Shown in pieces: positions 53,494-64,000 of a stretch of DNA of 64,000 bases. The translations under genes were made by a program, and so were the position numbers. Where the stretch lies: assembly GCA_037693485.1 (NCBI GenBank), contig CM075351.1, forward strand, positions 102,690,001-102,754,000. Direction: 5' to 3'. The stretch comes from Kitagawia praeruptora (taxonomy: Eukaryota; Streptophyta; Magnoliopsida; Apiales; Apiaceae). Numbering within the stretch: position 1 is the stretch's first letter; each line of letters starts with the position of its first letter. Below the pieces are notes generated by a model, which was not told the DNA's origin, ran no database searches, and was given only the letters and a program-made list of their open reading frames with translations.

Positions 53494-55409
53494 ACATGTT
53501 GGTTAGACTCAAACTCTTTCAAATAAAATGTGTTGCTCATATCTCTATAAATTGCTAAAGTGCTATGTGAACCTTATTAATTAAACTCTGTCAGCAGGAT
53601 TGTTGGTCATACACTGTTAATACGTTTGTTAAACTCTGTGAATTCTGAGTTGATTTTTGTCTGAATGAAAATACCGATGAAGAAAAATTGTATAGAGCAT
53701 GATTTTCAGTGAAAAATCAAGATTCTTTTTGAGTCACTGAAATCTAATCAGAAATTGCACAGTAAGTTAACACAGCATGATACTATTTCATATTTAGAGC
53801 ATCTCTTAGTTTATTTGATCCTAAACTCTGAATCTATGAATACTGTATGCATTGCCTCTCATGAATAACTCTGATATTGATGAACTCTAAACTCTGATTA
53901 GTGACACTCTGTTTCCAAGTCATACTTGATTCTTGATGATTCTGTGTTTGCACTTGTGAAAATTTTAAAACTTGAGATATGTCATTGTTTAGTTTGGTGA
54001 GAAACAGTTCATGTCTGAACCCTGTGAGATTTTGAACCGAATAAGTGATTGATACATTTTATATCAATCAGATTTTATTGACTGTGTGATGTTCATCAGT
54101 AAGTATGTTGCTCTAGAACTTGCATTAAACCATTTTGGGACTACATGATATATGTGTGCATAAAGATGATAAAGGCATTAGGATTAACCATCTTTCTTTA
54201 AACACTGTTCAAAACCTCTTTGAACACTGATCATAAACACTGTTCATAAAACACTACCCTTAGTAAACCCCTTTGAGCCAAATTAACTGCTCATTTTTCT
54301 TGAATACTGAAGTATTAAGAGCAGTTATATTCGTTTGTTTAATCAAATTCAAGCAGGTGAGTATTTCTCAAGAAAAGATATCTTACTCAGTATATATATA
54401 TATGTAAATAAAAAAAAAAAAAAAAAAAGGAGGTATATATACTGATCATCTTGTACAAATATGTACTAATCATTTGACTGAACATTTTGATCAAATAAAT
54501 TGTTCAGTTAGAAATTCTCATCTCTTCTCATCTGTTTGATTTCACTCAATTACAACCCTGAACAAAGTCCTTTTGATTTGTGCATATATGTAATCGAAGT
54601 GGTGTAGATTTGGTGGACATTCAAGCTTATGGTAGTATCTGCTTTTACTGATTGAATCTGAGAGTAAACACTTCACCTAAACACTTGTGTGATGTGAGAG
54701 TTTGTGAGACAATCCTTGACATGTAACTCACTGAATGATGCTTTGATGTTTATCTCCTGATCTTTTTTTCTTTAATGACTGTGTGCTTACGTGGATAATC
54801 ATGATCATAAACTGGAACAGGGATATTCAGATTTCTGTAATTAAGGAACTACAGAGTTTAGCATTCATCATATACTCTGTGTTTAATATGAGAGTTTGTG
54901 CATTCAGTGTTTATTGTTTTTGATTTATGGATTTTATGAAATATTAGATGCTATAAAAATTGATTTGGTAAACTCTGCTACTCACACACGAAAATCACGA
55001 CTGTGCATTTTTGAAAGGGTTTTTGTGATAAAGATTGAAAATTTGACAAACACTGATTGATTGTGTTATGTACTCTAAGGTAAATTTTCATTAAGATAAT
55101 TTGAAAATTTTGGAGTAAATGGAGTAGTTGACAACTGTTAATTAGTGTAATTAGTGGTAACGTGTCTTGATAAACGGAACGACAGCGGTAATAATGGCTT
55201 TTACTGCGCATGTATTAAGTGAACCGTTGCATGTGTGACACGTGTCCCACTCACTCATCATTATGTCTCACTTTTACACTTTTCAAGGGAACAGATGCGT
55301 GTTTTCAAGTAAAATCGTTTGAGTTTAGTTTTTAATTAAAACTCAAATTACTTTTTGCCACAATCACTTTTACCCACTCGTATTCACTTTACCAAAACAG
55401 AAAACATCT
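53494..55409 (+). other. Non-coding region between pol and the third ORF, rich in AAAC(A/T)CTG
   Basis: No long frame. AAACTCTG or AAACACTG occurs at 53583, 53631, 53823, 53889, 54200, 54235, 54970 and 55048, with complementary copies at 54852 and 54905. An (AT)n plus poly(A) microsatellite lies at 54394-54428. The same region in the older element (62597-63459, complementary strand) is alignable near the ORF start. Confidence 0.8.
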
Positions 55410-58400
55410 TTGTTTTTCACTTTGGCATTTTCACAAACACCTTTCTTGCAAAACATTTTCACAGTTGATTCTTGCTTATTTCTTGATTCAATGGCAACTA
55501 AACCTTTCACTGTGTTTGGTCTACGCTTTGTGCCTAACAATTATGCAGCTTTACTTGAGAACGACCGGGCTCCAGAGGCGTTCCATCTAATGCAAAATTT
55601 TCTTCGAGATTCTGAGATTGGGCAAGCGCTGGTTGAACCGGCTACTCTATCTGCTTCCCAAGTTGTTAACTTCTGGCAAAATTCAAGATATATAGAAGGA
55701 GGAGAGAATGGAACTCCGTCTATCATCTTCTCTCATGAAGACCAAGAGTTTGTGATTACTCCACAAACTGTTCGCGACGCCATGGATTTTGACACACATA
55801 CTTCGTATGCTGTTGTCTCTGAGCAAAATCTGAGAGAAATGCTAACAGAGATTGGGTACATGGAATCACTTGCCAAGCTGGGCAGTGTGAGGCGGCCAAA
55901 CTTGAGAAAAGAGTGGAATTTTTTCTTTGATTGTATCACCAGGACATTCCAAAAGAAGGTCACCAACTGGGATGCTATTCCAATGGACAGTCTGCAAATT
56001 GGGTATTCTCTACTCTATGGCAGTAATTTTGATTTTGGTAGATATGTTTTAATGAATTTGGGTGATAAGTTGTCAGAATCTACTACAGTTTACTTTGCTA
56101 GATTTTGTCAACTTCTGTTCAATGCATGTGTTTCTGGTTTAACTATTGATGAAGCTGATGAAATTCAACCTTTTCGAGTCACTAAGAGAATATTCTCTGA
56201 TATGACTAACAAAGATGTTGGTAAGGACATACCTCCTTTTGTATTACCACTTGCCTTACAGAATTTTGTCAATCAACCACAAGATTCTTCATCACCACAA
56301 TCTGAACCACATCAACCAGAATCACAATCTATGCTTGAACCTTTAGCCACTGATCGTACAGAAAACATCCCATCTCAACCTACTCAATCACCTGAGCCAA
56401 TACCAACAACCACTGATCAACCCATATCACCTCAAACACAAACAGAACCTCAAACACAACCTGACCAAATGACTACTGAACCAACAAACCCTGTCACTAC
56501 CACTCATCCACAACCACCACCAAAGCCAAAAAGGAAGAAACATACTGCAATCAACACCAAACATTCTAAGGCTAAACAGTCATCTCCAAAGGCTGTTTAT
56601 TCTAGAAGATTCAAAGAAAGGGCAAATAGACCTTCAACACCATCAGCTGTGAACAGTTCTAGTCAAGATGAAGAGCTGATTCAAGTGCCTCAAGCTAAGA
56701 GGAGAAGGCTTATTCTTACTGATTCTGATGATGAGCATGAAGTTGAAGCTCCAGAGGAGGTTTCACAGCAAACACCTACAGTTGAGGTTGTAGAGAAGGT
56801 TGCAGAGGTTGAAATGCCTGCAAAGGATGATGCTCCTGTAAACACTGATTTACCTGCAGAGGATGACATGCCTGCAGAAGAGGGTCATAGAGATGTTTTG
56901 TCTCCAATGGAAGAGTTTGCTGAAACTCCAATTTCTTTTCATCATGAAGCATCTACTCCACCACTCATGGAGGTTACACTTTCTATCGATACTGGTGTTG
57001 CTGATGGGCCTACTGTTGTTCTTGAAGACACTGAGGTTGCATCACACACTGAACTAAACTCTGATGCTCATCATGGTTCTGAGCATGGTGAGGAGATTGA
57101 TCAACGAGAGAAGGTTATTTCTTCAGAACAGATTCAAGCTGATAAAGGAAAACAGGTTGCTCAAGAACCTGTTGTTGCTCAAGATGAAGATATTGCTTCT
57201 GTTACTCCTACTCATGAGTCTGTGAGTGATTCGATTGAAGAAAATAGTACAGGAGCTGAAAATGAACAATTTCAAACTGATGGTCAGAAAACAGGAGACA
57301 AACCAGATTTTGCTGGACCTTCTGCTAATGAGGTTGATGATGATTATTTGAAAAAGCAAACTGCTGATTGGTACAAATCAGATTGTATCTTTCCTCCTGG
57401 AAGAGCAGCTAATTTTCTACAGTCACATTCCTCAAAGATTTCAAATCCTGATATCTTTACTTGTCTTCAAGGCACAGTGATTCAGATCAAGACTTTGAAT
57501 CACAGATTTGATGAAAATAAGAAGGCAATTGTAGATCTTCGAACAGAGGTTGCTACTCATGAAGAGAAAGCTCAACTAGCTAATGCTAAGCTCTTTCAAC
57601 AATTTGCCAAAGCTCAAGCAAATATTAATGACAGACTGAGCACAGTTGAGAAGAATCAGATTTTACTGACTGAGAAGGTTGATTCCATTGCAAACTCTCT
57701 TGAGTTAATCACTTCTATTCTGATTCAAGATGGTGATGATGATGTCAAAAAGGGGGAGAGAATTGCTAAAACCAAGGGTAAGCAAACTCAAACTCTGTCA
57801 AAGAAAGATCATTTTGATGATGAAGGTACCAATGCTGAGAAGGGCTTAAGAAATGCAAATTCTAGACAAGGACATGGGAGGTCTACAAGGTCAAAGCCGA
57901 ATTTGGTGATAGATTCAAATACTCAGAGTACTTCTGGTTCAAAGCCAAAGGATTTGTCATTCTCTGACAATCCACAAACAGATGAAGAATTGGCTGCAAA
58001 ATTATTTCGTGAAGAGAATGCTGAAGCTACACTTGAGGATATTCAAGCTGAAGAAAAGCTGTTGCAGCAAGAGTATTTAAAAGCTCAAAAGTCCAAGAAA
58101 GTGAAGAAAGTTGTTAAAGCTTCAAAGTCTGCAAGGCCTGAAATGAAAGGAATTGAAATCAAAGAAAAACTATCTGGTATTCAAGAAGAAGAAGAAGAAG
58201 AAGATACTGGGAAGCTGGTTAGAAAGTCTTCTCTTGATGCAAAGTTGAAATTAAAAGGGAAAATTGATGAAGAGAGCAAGGGCAAAATGATAGTTACAAC
58301 CTCTGTTGCTACACAAGTTGTACAGACTCAAAGTAAACTCTTACCTGGTTTTTCAAGGCCGAAGATTCCAGTGCAAGAAGAAGCAGGAGTGACTGGTGGA

Positions 58401-59111
58401 TATCAACATAATGTTGCATGTTCAGGAAAGCCACCAGGCAGGAATACTTCTGGCTTAGGTTCAAGAAGAGATTTGAGGGTTAGTAACAGTCCAAGAGATC
58501 CTTCTGCACTTGTATCTCTTGGTTCTGGTATAACTCAAGAAAATCTAGACAAGTTGGAGTCAGTTCAGGTAGTTCGTCAAAGGAGCTTAGACATTCACTT
58601 TCTACTATACTTTATGGAAGATGGGTCAGTGTATAGAGTGAATGAAGAAGCAATCAAGCTAAAATTATTTGAGGAACTTCAGTATGTCTTGCATATCTTC
58701 AGAGTTAGAAATCAAAGAACACAGCTTATTGCTAATTCTATAAGAGAGTATATGCAGAAAGCTAAAGTTGCTACAGGAACAAAGTCTGCTGAAAAGTATG
58801 TTCCTAAGTACAGAGACTGGAATGGGAATCTGATTGAAATGCAGAAGGGAACTACAAAGTTGAAGACTGATCTTGGAATTACAGTTCTGGATTTCAATGT
58901 AAAGTCTGAAGAATTAAAGTACATCAGATTGGGAAATGAAATGAGAAGAAACAAGATCTATGATCTCAGAGCTGCTATTTTTCAAACTGATGAGAATGAT
59001 CCAGAATTAAGAGAGATCAAGCAAGCTATGGAGATTGAACTTGAAAATGCTGAAAGGAGATTGTTGATTGATTATCTCAGAACAACTCCAGATCTTGAGG
59101 AGGTTAGGTAG
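55410..59111 (+). CDS. Third ORF of the Sirevirus element, 1233 codons, unknown function
   Basis: The more likely start is ATG at 55491 (MATKPFTVFGLRFVPNNYAA), because the older relative begins MVTKPFTSLGLRF at the corresponding place. The N-terminal 220 residues form a globular domain (SASQVVNFWQNSRYIEG, EWNFFFDCITRTFQKKVTNW) like that found in extra ORFs of plant retrotransposons. Next comes a 450-residue Pro/Gln/Thr/Glu-rich disordered stretch, a coiled-coil region (about 680-800), acidic EEEEEE runs, and a conserved C-terminal domain (DIHFLLYFMEDGSVYRVNEE to LLIDYLRTTPDLEEVR). No transmembrane helix or fusion-like peptide is seen beyond the upstream hydrophobic residues, so an envelope role is not supported. 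No stop codon. Confidence 0.85.
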   Translation: MFFTLAFSQTPFLQNIFTVDSCLFLDSMATKPFTVFGLRFVPNNYAALLENDRAPEAFHLMQNFLRDSEIGQALVEPATLSASQVVNFWQNSRYIEGGENGTPSIIFSHEDQEFVITPQTVRDAMDFDTHTSYAVVSEQNLREMLTEIGYMESLAKLGSVRRPNLRKEWNFFFDCITRTFQKKVTNWDAIPMDSLQIGYSLLYGSNFDFGRYVLMNLGDKLSESTTVYFARFCQLLFNACVSGLTIDEADEIQPFRVTKRIFSDMTNKDVGKDIPPFVLPLALQNFVNQPQDSSSPQSEPHQPESQSMLEPLATDRTENIPSQPTQSPEPIPTTTDQPISPQTQTEPQTQPDQMTTEPTNPVTTTHPQPPPKPKRKKHTAINTKHSKAKQSSPKAVYSRRFKERANRPSTPSAVNSSSQDEELIQVPQAKRRRLILTDSDDEHEVEAPEEVSQQTPTVEVVEKVAEVEMPAKDDAPVNTDLPAEDDMPAEEGHRDVLSPMEEFAETPISFHHEASTPPLMEVTLSIDTGVADGPTVVLEDTEVASHTELNSDAHHGSEHGEEIDQREKVISSEQIQADKGKQVAQEPVVAQDEDIASVTPTHESVSDSIEENSTGAENEQFQTDGQKTGDKPDFAGPSANEVDDDYLKKQTADWYKSDCIFPPGRAANFLQSHSSKISNPDIFTCLQGTVIQIKTLNHRFDENKKAIVDLRTEVATHEEKAQLANAKLFQQFAKAQANINDRLSTVEKNQILLTEKVDSIANSLELITSILIQDGDDDVKKGERIAKTKGKQTQTLSKKDHFDDEGTNAEKGLRNANSRQGHGRSTRSKPNLVIDSNTQSTSGSKPKDLSFSDNPQTDEELAAKLFREENAEATLEDIQAEEKLLQQEYLKAQKSKKVKKVVKASKSARPEMKGIEIKEKLSGIQEEEEEEDTGKLVRKSSLDAKLKLKGKIDEESKGKMIVTTSVATQVVQTQSKLLPGFSRPKIPVQEEAGVTGGYQHNVACSGKPPGRNTSGLGSRRDLRVSNSPRDPSALVSLGSGITQENLDKLESVQVVRQRSLDIHFLLYFMEDGSVYRVNEEAIKLKLFEELQYVLHIFRVRNQRTQLIANSIREYMQKAKVATGTKSAEKYVPKYRDWNGNLIEMQKGTTKLKTDLGITVLDFNVKSEELKYIRLGNEMRRNKIYDLRAAIFQTDENDPELREIKQAMEIELENAERRLLIDYLRTTPDLEEVR

Positions 59112-59254
59112 ACAGAATTTGTAAGTAATTCGTATTTTCTGTAAATTTTGCTAAGTCAAGTTTAAACTCTGATTATATGTTAAACACTGTGTTTTTATTT
59201 GTTAGTTTTGACATCATCAATTATTATAAACTTGTACATTTTTTTTTAATGAAC

Positions 59255-59268
59255 AAGTTGGGGGAGAT
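59255..59268 (+). other. Polypurine tract
   Basis: AAGTTGGGGGAGAT immediately precedes the 3' LTR; the same sequence flanks the LTR of the older relative. Confidence 0.85.
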
Positions 59269-59876
59269 TGTTAGATATAATTGATGTGATTTAATGTCAG
59301 TGTTTAAGTGTTACAGGTAAAGAGAGTTTAACTTGTTATTGAAAGCAGTTGTAACAGAGTTTGAGTATACGCTGATTGCTGGAAGCGCAAACGCTGACAG
59401 AGGAAAGCGTAAACACTGATAGCTGAATACATGGAAGCGCAAACACTGTTAGCGTGGAGAGAACAGAGTTTGCTAAAGTCTGTCTACTGGGAGCGTCTAC
59501 AAGTCAACAGAGTTTGAAGATTAATTTAATATTAATATGGAAGCGATATCTTTGAAGATTGGATAGCTGTCAAAGAGATTGAGTTGACTTAGAAGACGTG
59601 TAGCAATCGTAATTGATATCAATTGTATAGCTTAATTTTAGGAGAATCAATTTACGATTGTACGTAGCTGTATATCTTATAAATACAGTTAGGTTAATCC
59701 TAGAAGGGTATCAATCGTGAACGAATATCATTCTTGTAACCTAAGCAGCTCTCTGTGATACTTTACATCACCGAGAGAGGAATTATTAATTCCAAACAGT
59801 TTTAAGAGTTAAAAACGTGTGTTCTTGTTACTTATTCATACAGTACTTGATTATATATTGTGTATTCGACCAAACA
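59269..59876 (+). repeat. 3' LTR (608 bp)
   Basis: Same length as the 5' LTR with two differences seen; followed by TAGCA, the right target duplication. Confidence 0.95.
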
Positions 59877-62596
59877 TAGCATTAAGAGAAGATTTTCTTA
59901 TTAATTTTCCTTCTTCTTCTTCTTCTTCTTCTTCTTGAATACCAACCACATTTTCTTTGATCACAATTCCTTTCTCTACAGGCCTTGAAGCTTTAGCAAT
60001 CTTCTTTCCTTTTCCAGACTTCAATGCCTTCACATGTTCTTCTTGTAAGAGCTTCTCTTCAGCATGAACATCTTCAAGTGTAGCACCCTTTGGATTTTCT
60101 TCAAGAAAAATCTTAGCCGCCAGCTCTTCATCTGTTTGTGGATTGTCAAAGAATGACAAATCCTTTTGTCTTGAAGTACTCTGAATATTTGTATTTGCTG
60201 CTGCTGAGCTTGACCTTGTTGACCTTGTAGACCTTCCAAGTTATGGATTTACAGCTTCAACCTTTCTTAACCTCTTCTCTGGATTTGTACCTTCATCATC
60301 CAGATGATCCCTCTTTGATAGAGTTTGAGACTTCTTGCACTTAGTTCTAGCAATTCTCTCCCCCTTTTTGACATCATCACCATCTGGAATCAGAATAGAT
60401 GTTATTAACTCAAGAGAGTTTGCGATAGAGTCAACCTTTTCAGTTAGCACAATCTGATTCTGTTCAACTTTACTCAATCTCTCAGTGAGAGTCTCCTGTG
60501 CCTTAGAAAATTGTTGAAACAGCTTTAACTTTTCTCTGTGAGATTTCTCCTCATGAGTAGCAACTTCAGTTTGAGATCAAGAAGTGCTTTCTGATTCTCA
60601 TCAAATATGTGATTTAAAGTTTTTACCTGAATCACTGTTCCTTGTAAACAAGTTAGGATATCAGGATTAGAAATCTTCTTAGAATTTTCCTTGAGAAAAT
60701 AGCTGCTCTTCCAGTAGGAAAAATGCAATCTGCTTTGTACCAATCTGCAGTTTGCTGTGCCAGATAATTATCATCAATTTCTCGTACAGAAGGTCCAGCA
60801 AAGTCTGGTTTCTCCCCTATTTTCGGTCCATCAGTTTGAACTTGATCATTGGCAGGTGCAGCACTCATTGATTCAGAAGAATCATTATCAGAATCATCTG
60901 CAACTGAGGCAGCTTTTTCATTATGATCTGTAGTAGGTTCTACTTGAGCAACCTGTTCTTCTACATTAACAGCAATTTGTTCTTGATAAGCAACCTGTGC
61001 TTGAGTAATTTCCTCACCATGTTCTGAGCCTTGATGTGCATCAGAAATTAATTCAGTGTGAGATGCAACCTCTGTTTCTTCTAACACCACAGTAGGTTGA
61101 TCTGCAACACCAGTGGTAACAGAGTTTGTTGCAGCCATGGGTGTTGGAGCAGGTGCTTCAACTTCAAAAGTGAATGGCATGAAATTTTCACCAAACTCTT
61201 CCATTTCAGGGAACTCAGTTCTGTCATCCTTTTCAGTTTGAACTTCATCAACTACTGGTTCATCAAATCTGAATTCATTTTCTGCCACAGGAGGTTCTAA
61301 GATATTCTCTGTCTCAACAGCAGGAATCTCTTTAGAGATATCCTTTGGAGCTTCAACAACTCGCTCTTCATCAGATTCTACAAGTATCAATTTCCTCCTT
61401 TTTGCTTGAGACACTTCAACTACCTCTTCTGCTTCAGTAGAATTGTCATCAGCTAATGGTGATGAAGGCCTATTTGCCCTTTTTATAATTCTTTTGGTAT
61501 AAACAGCTCCAGTAGATGTCTGTTTAGCCTTGAAATGCCTTGTATTATGTGCAGTATGTTTTTGCCTTTTTGGTTTAGATTGTGGTTGAGGTTGAGTAGT
61601 AGGGACTGGTATGATTTCAGGTTGAGTTTGAAATGAAGGTTGAGAATGTGATGCAGAGTTTAGAGGTTGAGAATGTGCCGGTGAAGTTTCAGGTGATGAG
61701 ATAGGTTTAGAGTGTATGGTTTCAGTATGGTCAGTGGCCAATGGTTCAGGCATTTGTTGTGGTTGTGTTTGTTGTGGTTCATTTTGTGGTGATTGTGGAT
61801 CTTAGGGTTGGTTGAGAAAGTTCTGCAAGGCAAGTGGCAAAACAAGGGCAGGTAGGTTCTCTTTACCAGCATCCTTATTAGTCATATCAGAGAATATTCT
61901 CTTATTGACTTTAAAAGGCTGAATCACATCAGCTTCATCAATCTCTAACCCAGATACACAAGCAGTGAATAGTAATTAACAAAATCTAGCAAAGTATACT
62001 GTAGTAGACTCTGACAGTTTATCACCTAAATTCATTAAGACATAACGACCAAAATCAAAATTACTGCCATAGAGTAGAGAATACCCAATTTGCAGACTGT
62101 CGATAGGAATGGCATCCCAGTTGGTGACTTTCTTCTGGAATGTTCTTGTAATGCAATCAAAGAAAAAATTCCATTCCTTTCTGAGATTTGGCCGTCTGAC
62201 ACTGCCTAGCTTTGCAAGAGAGTCCATGTAACCAATCTCTGTTAGCATTTCCCTAAGATTTTGTTCAGAAACAACAACATATGAGGTGTGAGTGTCGAAA
62301 TCCATAGTCTCTCTGATAGTTTGTGGAGTAATCACAAACTCTTGTTCATCATGAGTGAAAATTATGGACGGAGTCCCATTCTCTCCTCCATCCACATACT
62401 TTGAGTTCTGCCAGAAAGTGGCAATCTGAGATGCAGATAGAATTGAAGGTTCAGTCAAAGCTTGCCCAATCTCGGAGTCGCGGAGAAAGTTCTGCATAAG
62501 ATGAAACGCTTCTGGTACACGTTCATTGTGGAGTGGGGCTGCAAAGTTGTTAGGAACAAATCGAAGACCAAGAGATGTAAAAGGTTTAGTCACCAT
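59877..62596 (-). pseudogene. N-terminal and middle part of the older Sirevirus extra ORF
   Basis: Starts at ATG 62596 (MVTKPFTSLGLRFVPNN). A stop replaces glutamine after YFARFC near 61976, another stop lies near 61800, and frameshifts occur near 60650, 60530 and 60235. The N-terminal domain is almost identical to that of the young element, while the Pro/Glu/Thr-rich middle has diverged and changed length. It ends at the insertion site of the young element in SSLNA, and the remainder is at 46497-47382. Confidence 0.88.
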
Positions 62597-63459
62597 TAAA
62601 TCAAGAATAGAGCAGAAAATGGTAGTGAAAATGTTATGTAGGAAAGGTGTTTGTGAAAATGCCCAAGTGAATAACACGAAAGAATTGTGTGATTTAGTAA
62701 AGTGAATATGAGTGGATGTGTAGATCAGAGTACAAATGAATTGTGATACACAAAAGTGATTAGAGTTGTTATTAAAAAAAAACAAAAACCCAATCGTTTG
62801 TGCATTTAAAACACTCAACAGTTCCTTGATTAATGTGTAAGTGGGACACAATAATGGGTGAGTGGGACACGTGTCATGCATCCAGCGGATCAATGAATCA
62901 CGCGCAGTAATTTAGCAATTATCACCGCTGTATTCACTTCCCTATTACCAAGAGACTTTAACACATTTACACTCATTAACAGTTGTTAAACACTCTATTT
63001 ACTCCAAAATTTTCAAATTATCTCAATGAAAATGTACCTCAGAGTACTAAACACCATCCAACAGCGTTTGTCAATTTTCCAACTTTATCACTGAAACCCT
63101 TTCAAAAATTGCACAGTTGTGAATATATATGTGTGTGTGTAGCAGAGGTTACCAAATCAATTTTTATAGCATCTGATATTTCATAAAATCCATAAAGTAA
63201 ATCAATAAACACCGAATGCACAAACTCTCATATAAAACACTAATTGTTTGATGAAAGCTAAACTCTGTAGTAACTTAAATACAGAAATCTGAATACACCT
63301 ATTCCCTTGATGTCCATGATTATCCAAGTAAGCACACAGTCTTTATAGACTAAAAGATCAAGAGATAGATATCAAAGCATCATTCAGTGAGTAACATGTC
63401 AGGGATTTGATAACCTCACAAACTCTCAAGGCACACAAGTGTTTAGGTGAAGTGTTTAC
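62597..63459 (-). other. Non-coding region upstream of the older extra ORF
   Basis: Aligns in reverse orientation with 54650-55490 of the young element (for example the GTGGGACACGTGTC and CTCAATGAAAATGTACCT segments). No gene. Confidence 0.75.
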
Positions 63460-64000
63460 TGATAAGTGGATTTTATATCTACTTGGAACATTCTAATTCG
63501 GCTTAAATTGATTGCTTTGGTCTCAAGTTTGTGGTAGTTTTGTTGTATTTTACTTAATTGTGCAGGGTTGAAGAAATATCGATTAAAGGTGTAGTTTCCG
63601 TCGTTTTTGGAGCGTTAGTGGAGTTGATTGATGATATGGAATGGAGAATGGTGGCTAATGTCAACTCCTAAGAAGTATACAAGTCATTAAGAATGAAAGA
63701 CGGAAGCTCATGCAAAAGGAACGAGAAGAAAAGATGAAAAAACGAAGAAAAATCAAGTTTTCGCAGAACGCAGCCATGCTGACAGCCCCGCAATGCTGTC
63801 AGCGCCGTGTAGTGCAGATTGGAGCCATGCTGACAGCGACCCAAGGCTGTCGGCGCTGCGGGTTGCTGCGTGGTGCGCGGGTGAAAAATCAGCCAGAATT
63901 TTTGATTTTGTTTTGGCCATATCTTGAGTTCTAGAAGTCCGTTTGAGGCCCGTAAGCTGTCCACGCGAAGATAACGAGATTCTCTATCATTCTAAAGTGG
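63460..64000. mobile_element. Probable LTR of a further retrotransposon, cut by the window edge
   Basis: Sequence unrelated to the Sirevirus begins TGATAAGTGGATTTTATATC at the point where homology stops. The TG start and T-rich opening followed by GC-rich CTGTCAGCGC words (63778-63860) look like the long LTR of a plant Gypsy element. The short open frames on both strands here (63668-63964) come from these words. The other end is outside the window. Confidence 0.55.

Larger units (their letters stand above)
47383..59876 (+). mobile_element. Young Sirevirus-like Copia element with a third ORF (12.5 kb)
   Basis: 608-bp LTRs (47383-47990 and 59269-59876) differ at two positions by my reading, and the 5-bp duplication TAGCA is exact (47378-47382, 59877-59881). 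Inside are a primer site, gag, pol, a 1.9-kb non-coding region, a 1233-codon extra ORF and a polypurine tract. Size, large gag and extra ORF between pol and the 3' LTR fit the Sirevirus (SIRE/Maximus) lineage of plant Copia. Despite its youth, the reverse transcriptase carries an internal deletion, so it probably moved with enzyme from another copy. Confidence 0.95.
59877..63459 (-). mobile_element. Older Sirevirus-like element, right part (continuation of 42515-47382)
   Basis: The minus-strand extra ORF resumes exactly at the target duplication, followed upstream by its non-coding region up to 63459. There homology to the young element (GTGTTTACT) ends at the start of another LTR. Pol of this unit is not present in the window. 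Confidence 0.88.

Noticed and set aside
55410..55490. Upstream ATG giving a hydrophobic N-terminus (FFTLAFSQTPFLQNIF) as evidence of a signal peptide and envelope protein
   Set aside because: The related element has its best conserved start at the position of 55491, and the hydrophobic stretch is short and followed by no membrane protein features. I prefer the downstream start.
61976..62893. Long minus-strand frame starting at 62893
   Set aside because: The first 99 codons precede the conserved start at 62596 and correspond to the non-coding region of the relative.

Overview
The window is a stretch of plant nuclear genome, almost certainly a eudicot. Evidence for this is a complete membrane-anchored GH9 endoglucanase of the KORRIGAN1 type, a leucine-rich repeat receptor kinase of the HPCA1 (LRR VIII-1) group, U2-type introns, Copia elements primed by tRNA-iMet, Stowaway, Tourist, hAT and Mutator-like MITEs, and relics of F-box, DUF295, PPR and ankyrin/PGG genes. 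A closer taxonomic placement (for example asterid) would be a guess.

Only two host genes look functional. At 2540-8573 (minus) sixteen exons encode the signal peptide, LRR ectodomain, transmembrane segment and first residues of the kinase domain of an HPCA1-like receptor. The remaining kinase exons would lie left of position 1, beyond an intron filled with a hAT element carrying a nested MULE, a short Helitron and a truncated Copia element. At 28868-32336 (minus) six exons give a 619-residue KORRIGAN-type endo-1,4-beta-glucanase with every exon phase consistent. Its promoter-proximal sequence is repeated about 2.8 kb upstream.

Between these genes lies a transposon-dense region. A 5.3-kb Copia element (11001-16301) has identical LTRs, an uninterrupted 1449-codon gag-pol and a 5-bp target duplication. 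It is followed by Tourist, Stowaway, hAT and Mutator-like MITEs; one hAT element (19909-21959) contains a nine-copy 176-bp tandem array. From 23 to 28 kb lie relics of a DUF295 gene (split by a poly(A)-tailed retroposon), an F-box gene and a PPR gene.

From 36 kb onward there is a decayed Gypsy gag, a CACTA terminus and an ankyrin/PGG pseudogene. Beyond these is a nested pair of Sirevirus-like Copia elements. A young plus-strand copy (47383-59876; 608-bp LTRs with two differences; TSD TAGCA) sits inside the extra ORF of an older, minus-strand relative (42515-47382 and 59877-63459). The young element encodes gag, a pol whose reverse transcriptase has lost a central block, and a third 1.2-kresidue ORF of unknown function. 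The older relative carries stop codons and has a single LTR with internal sequence on both sides. The window ends inside what looks like the LTR of another retrotransposon, inserted into the older element.
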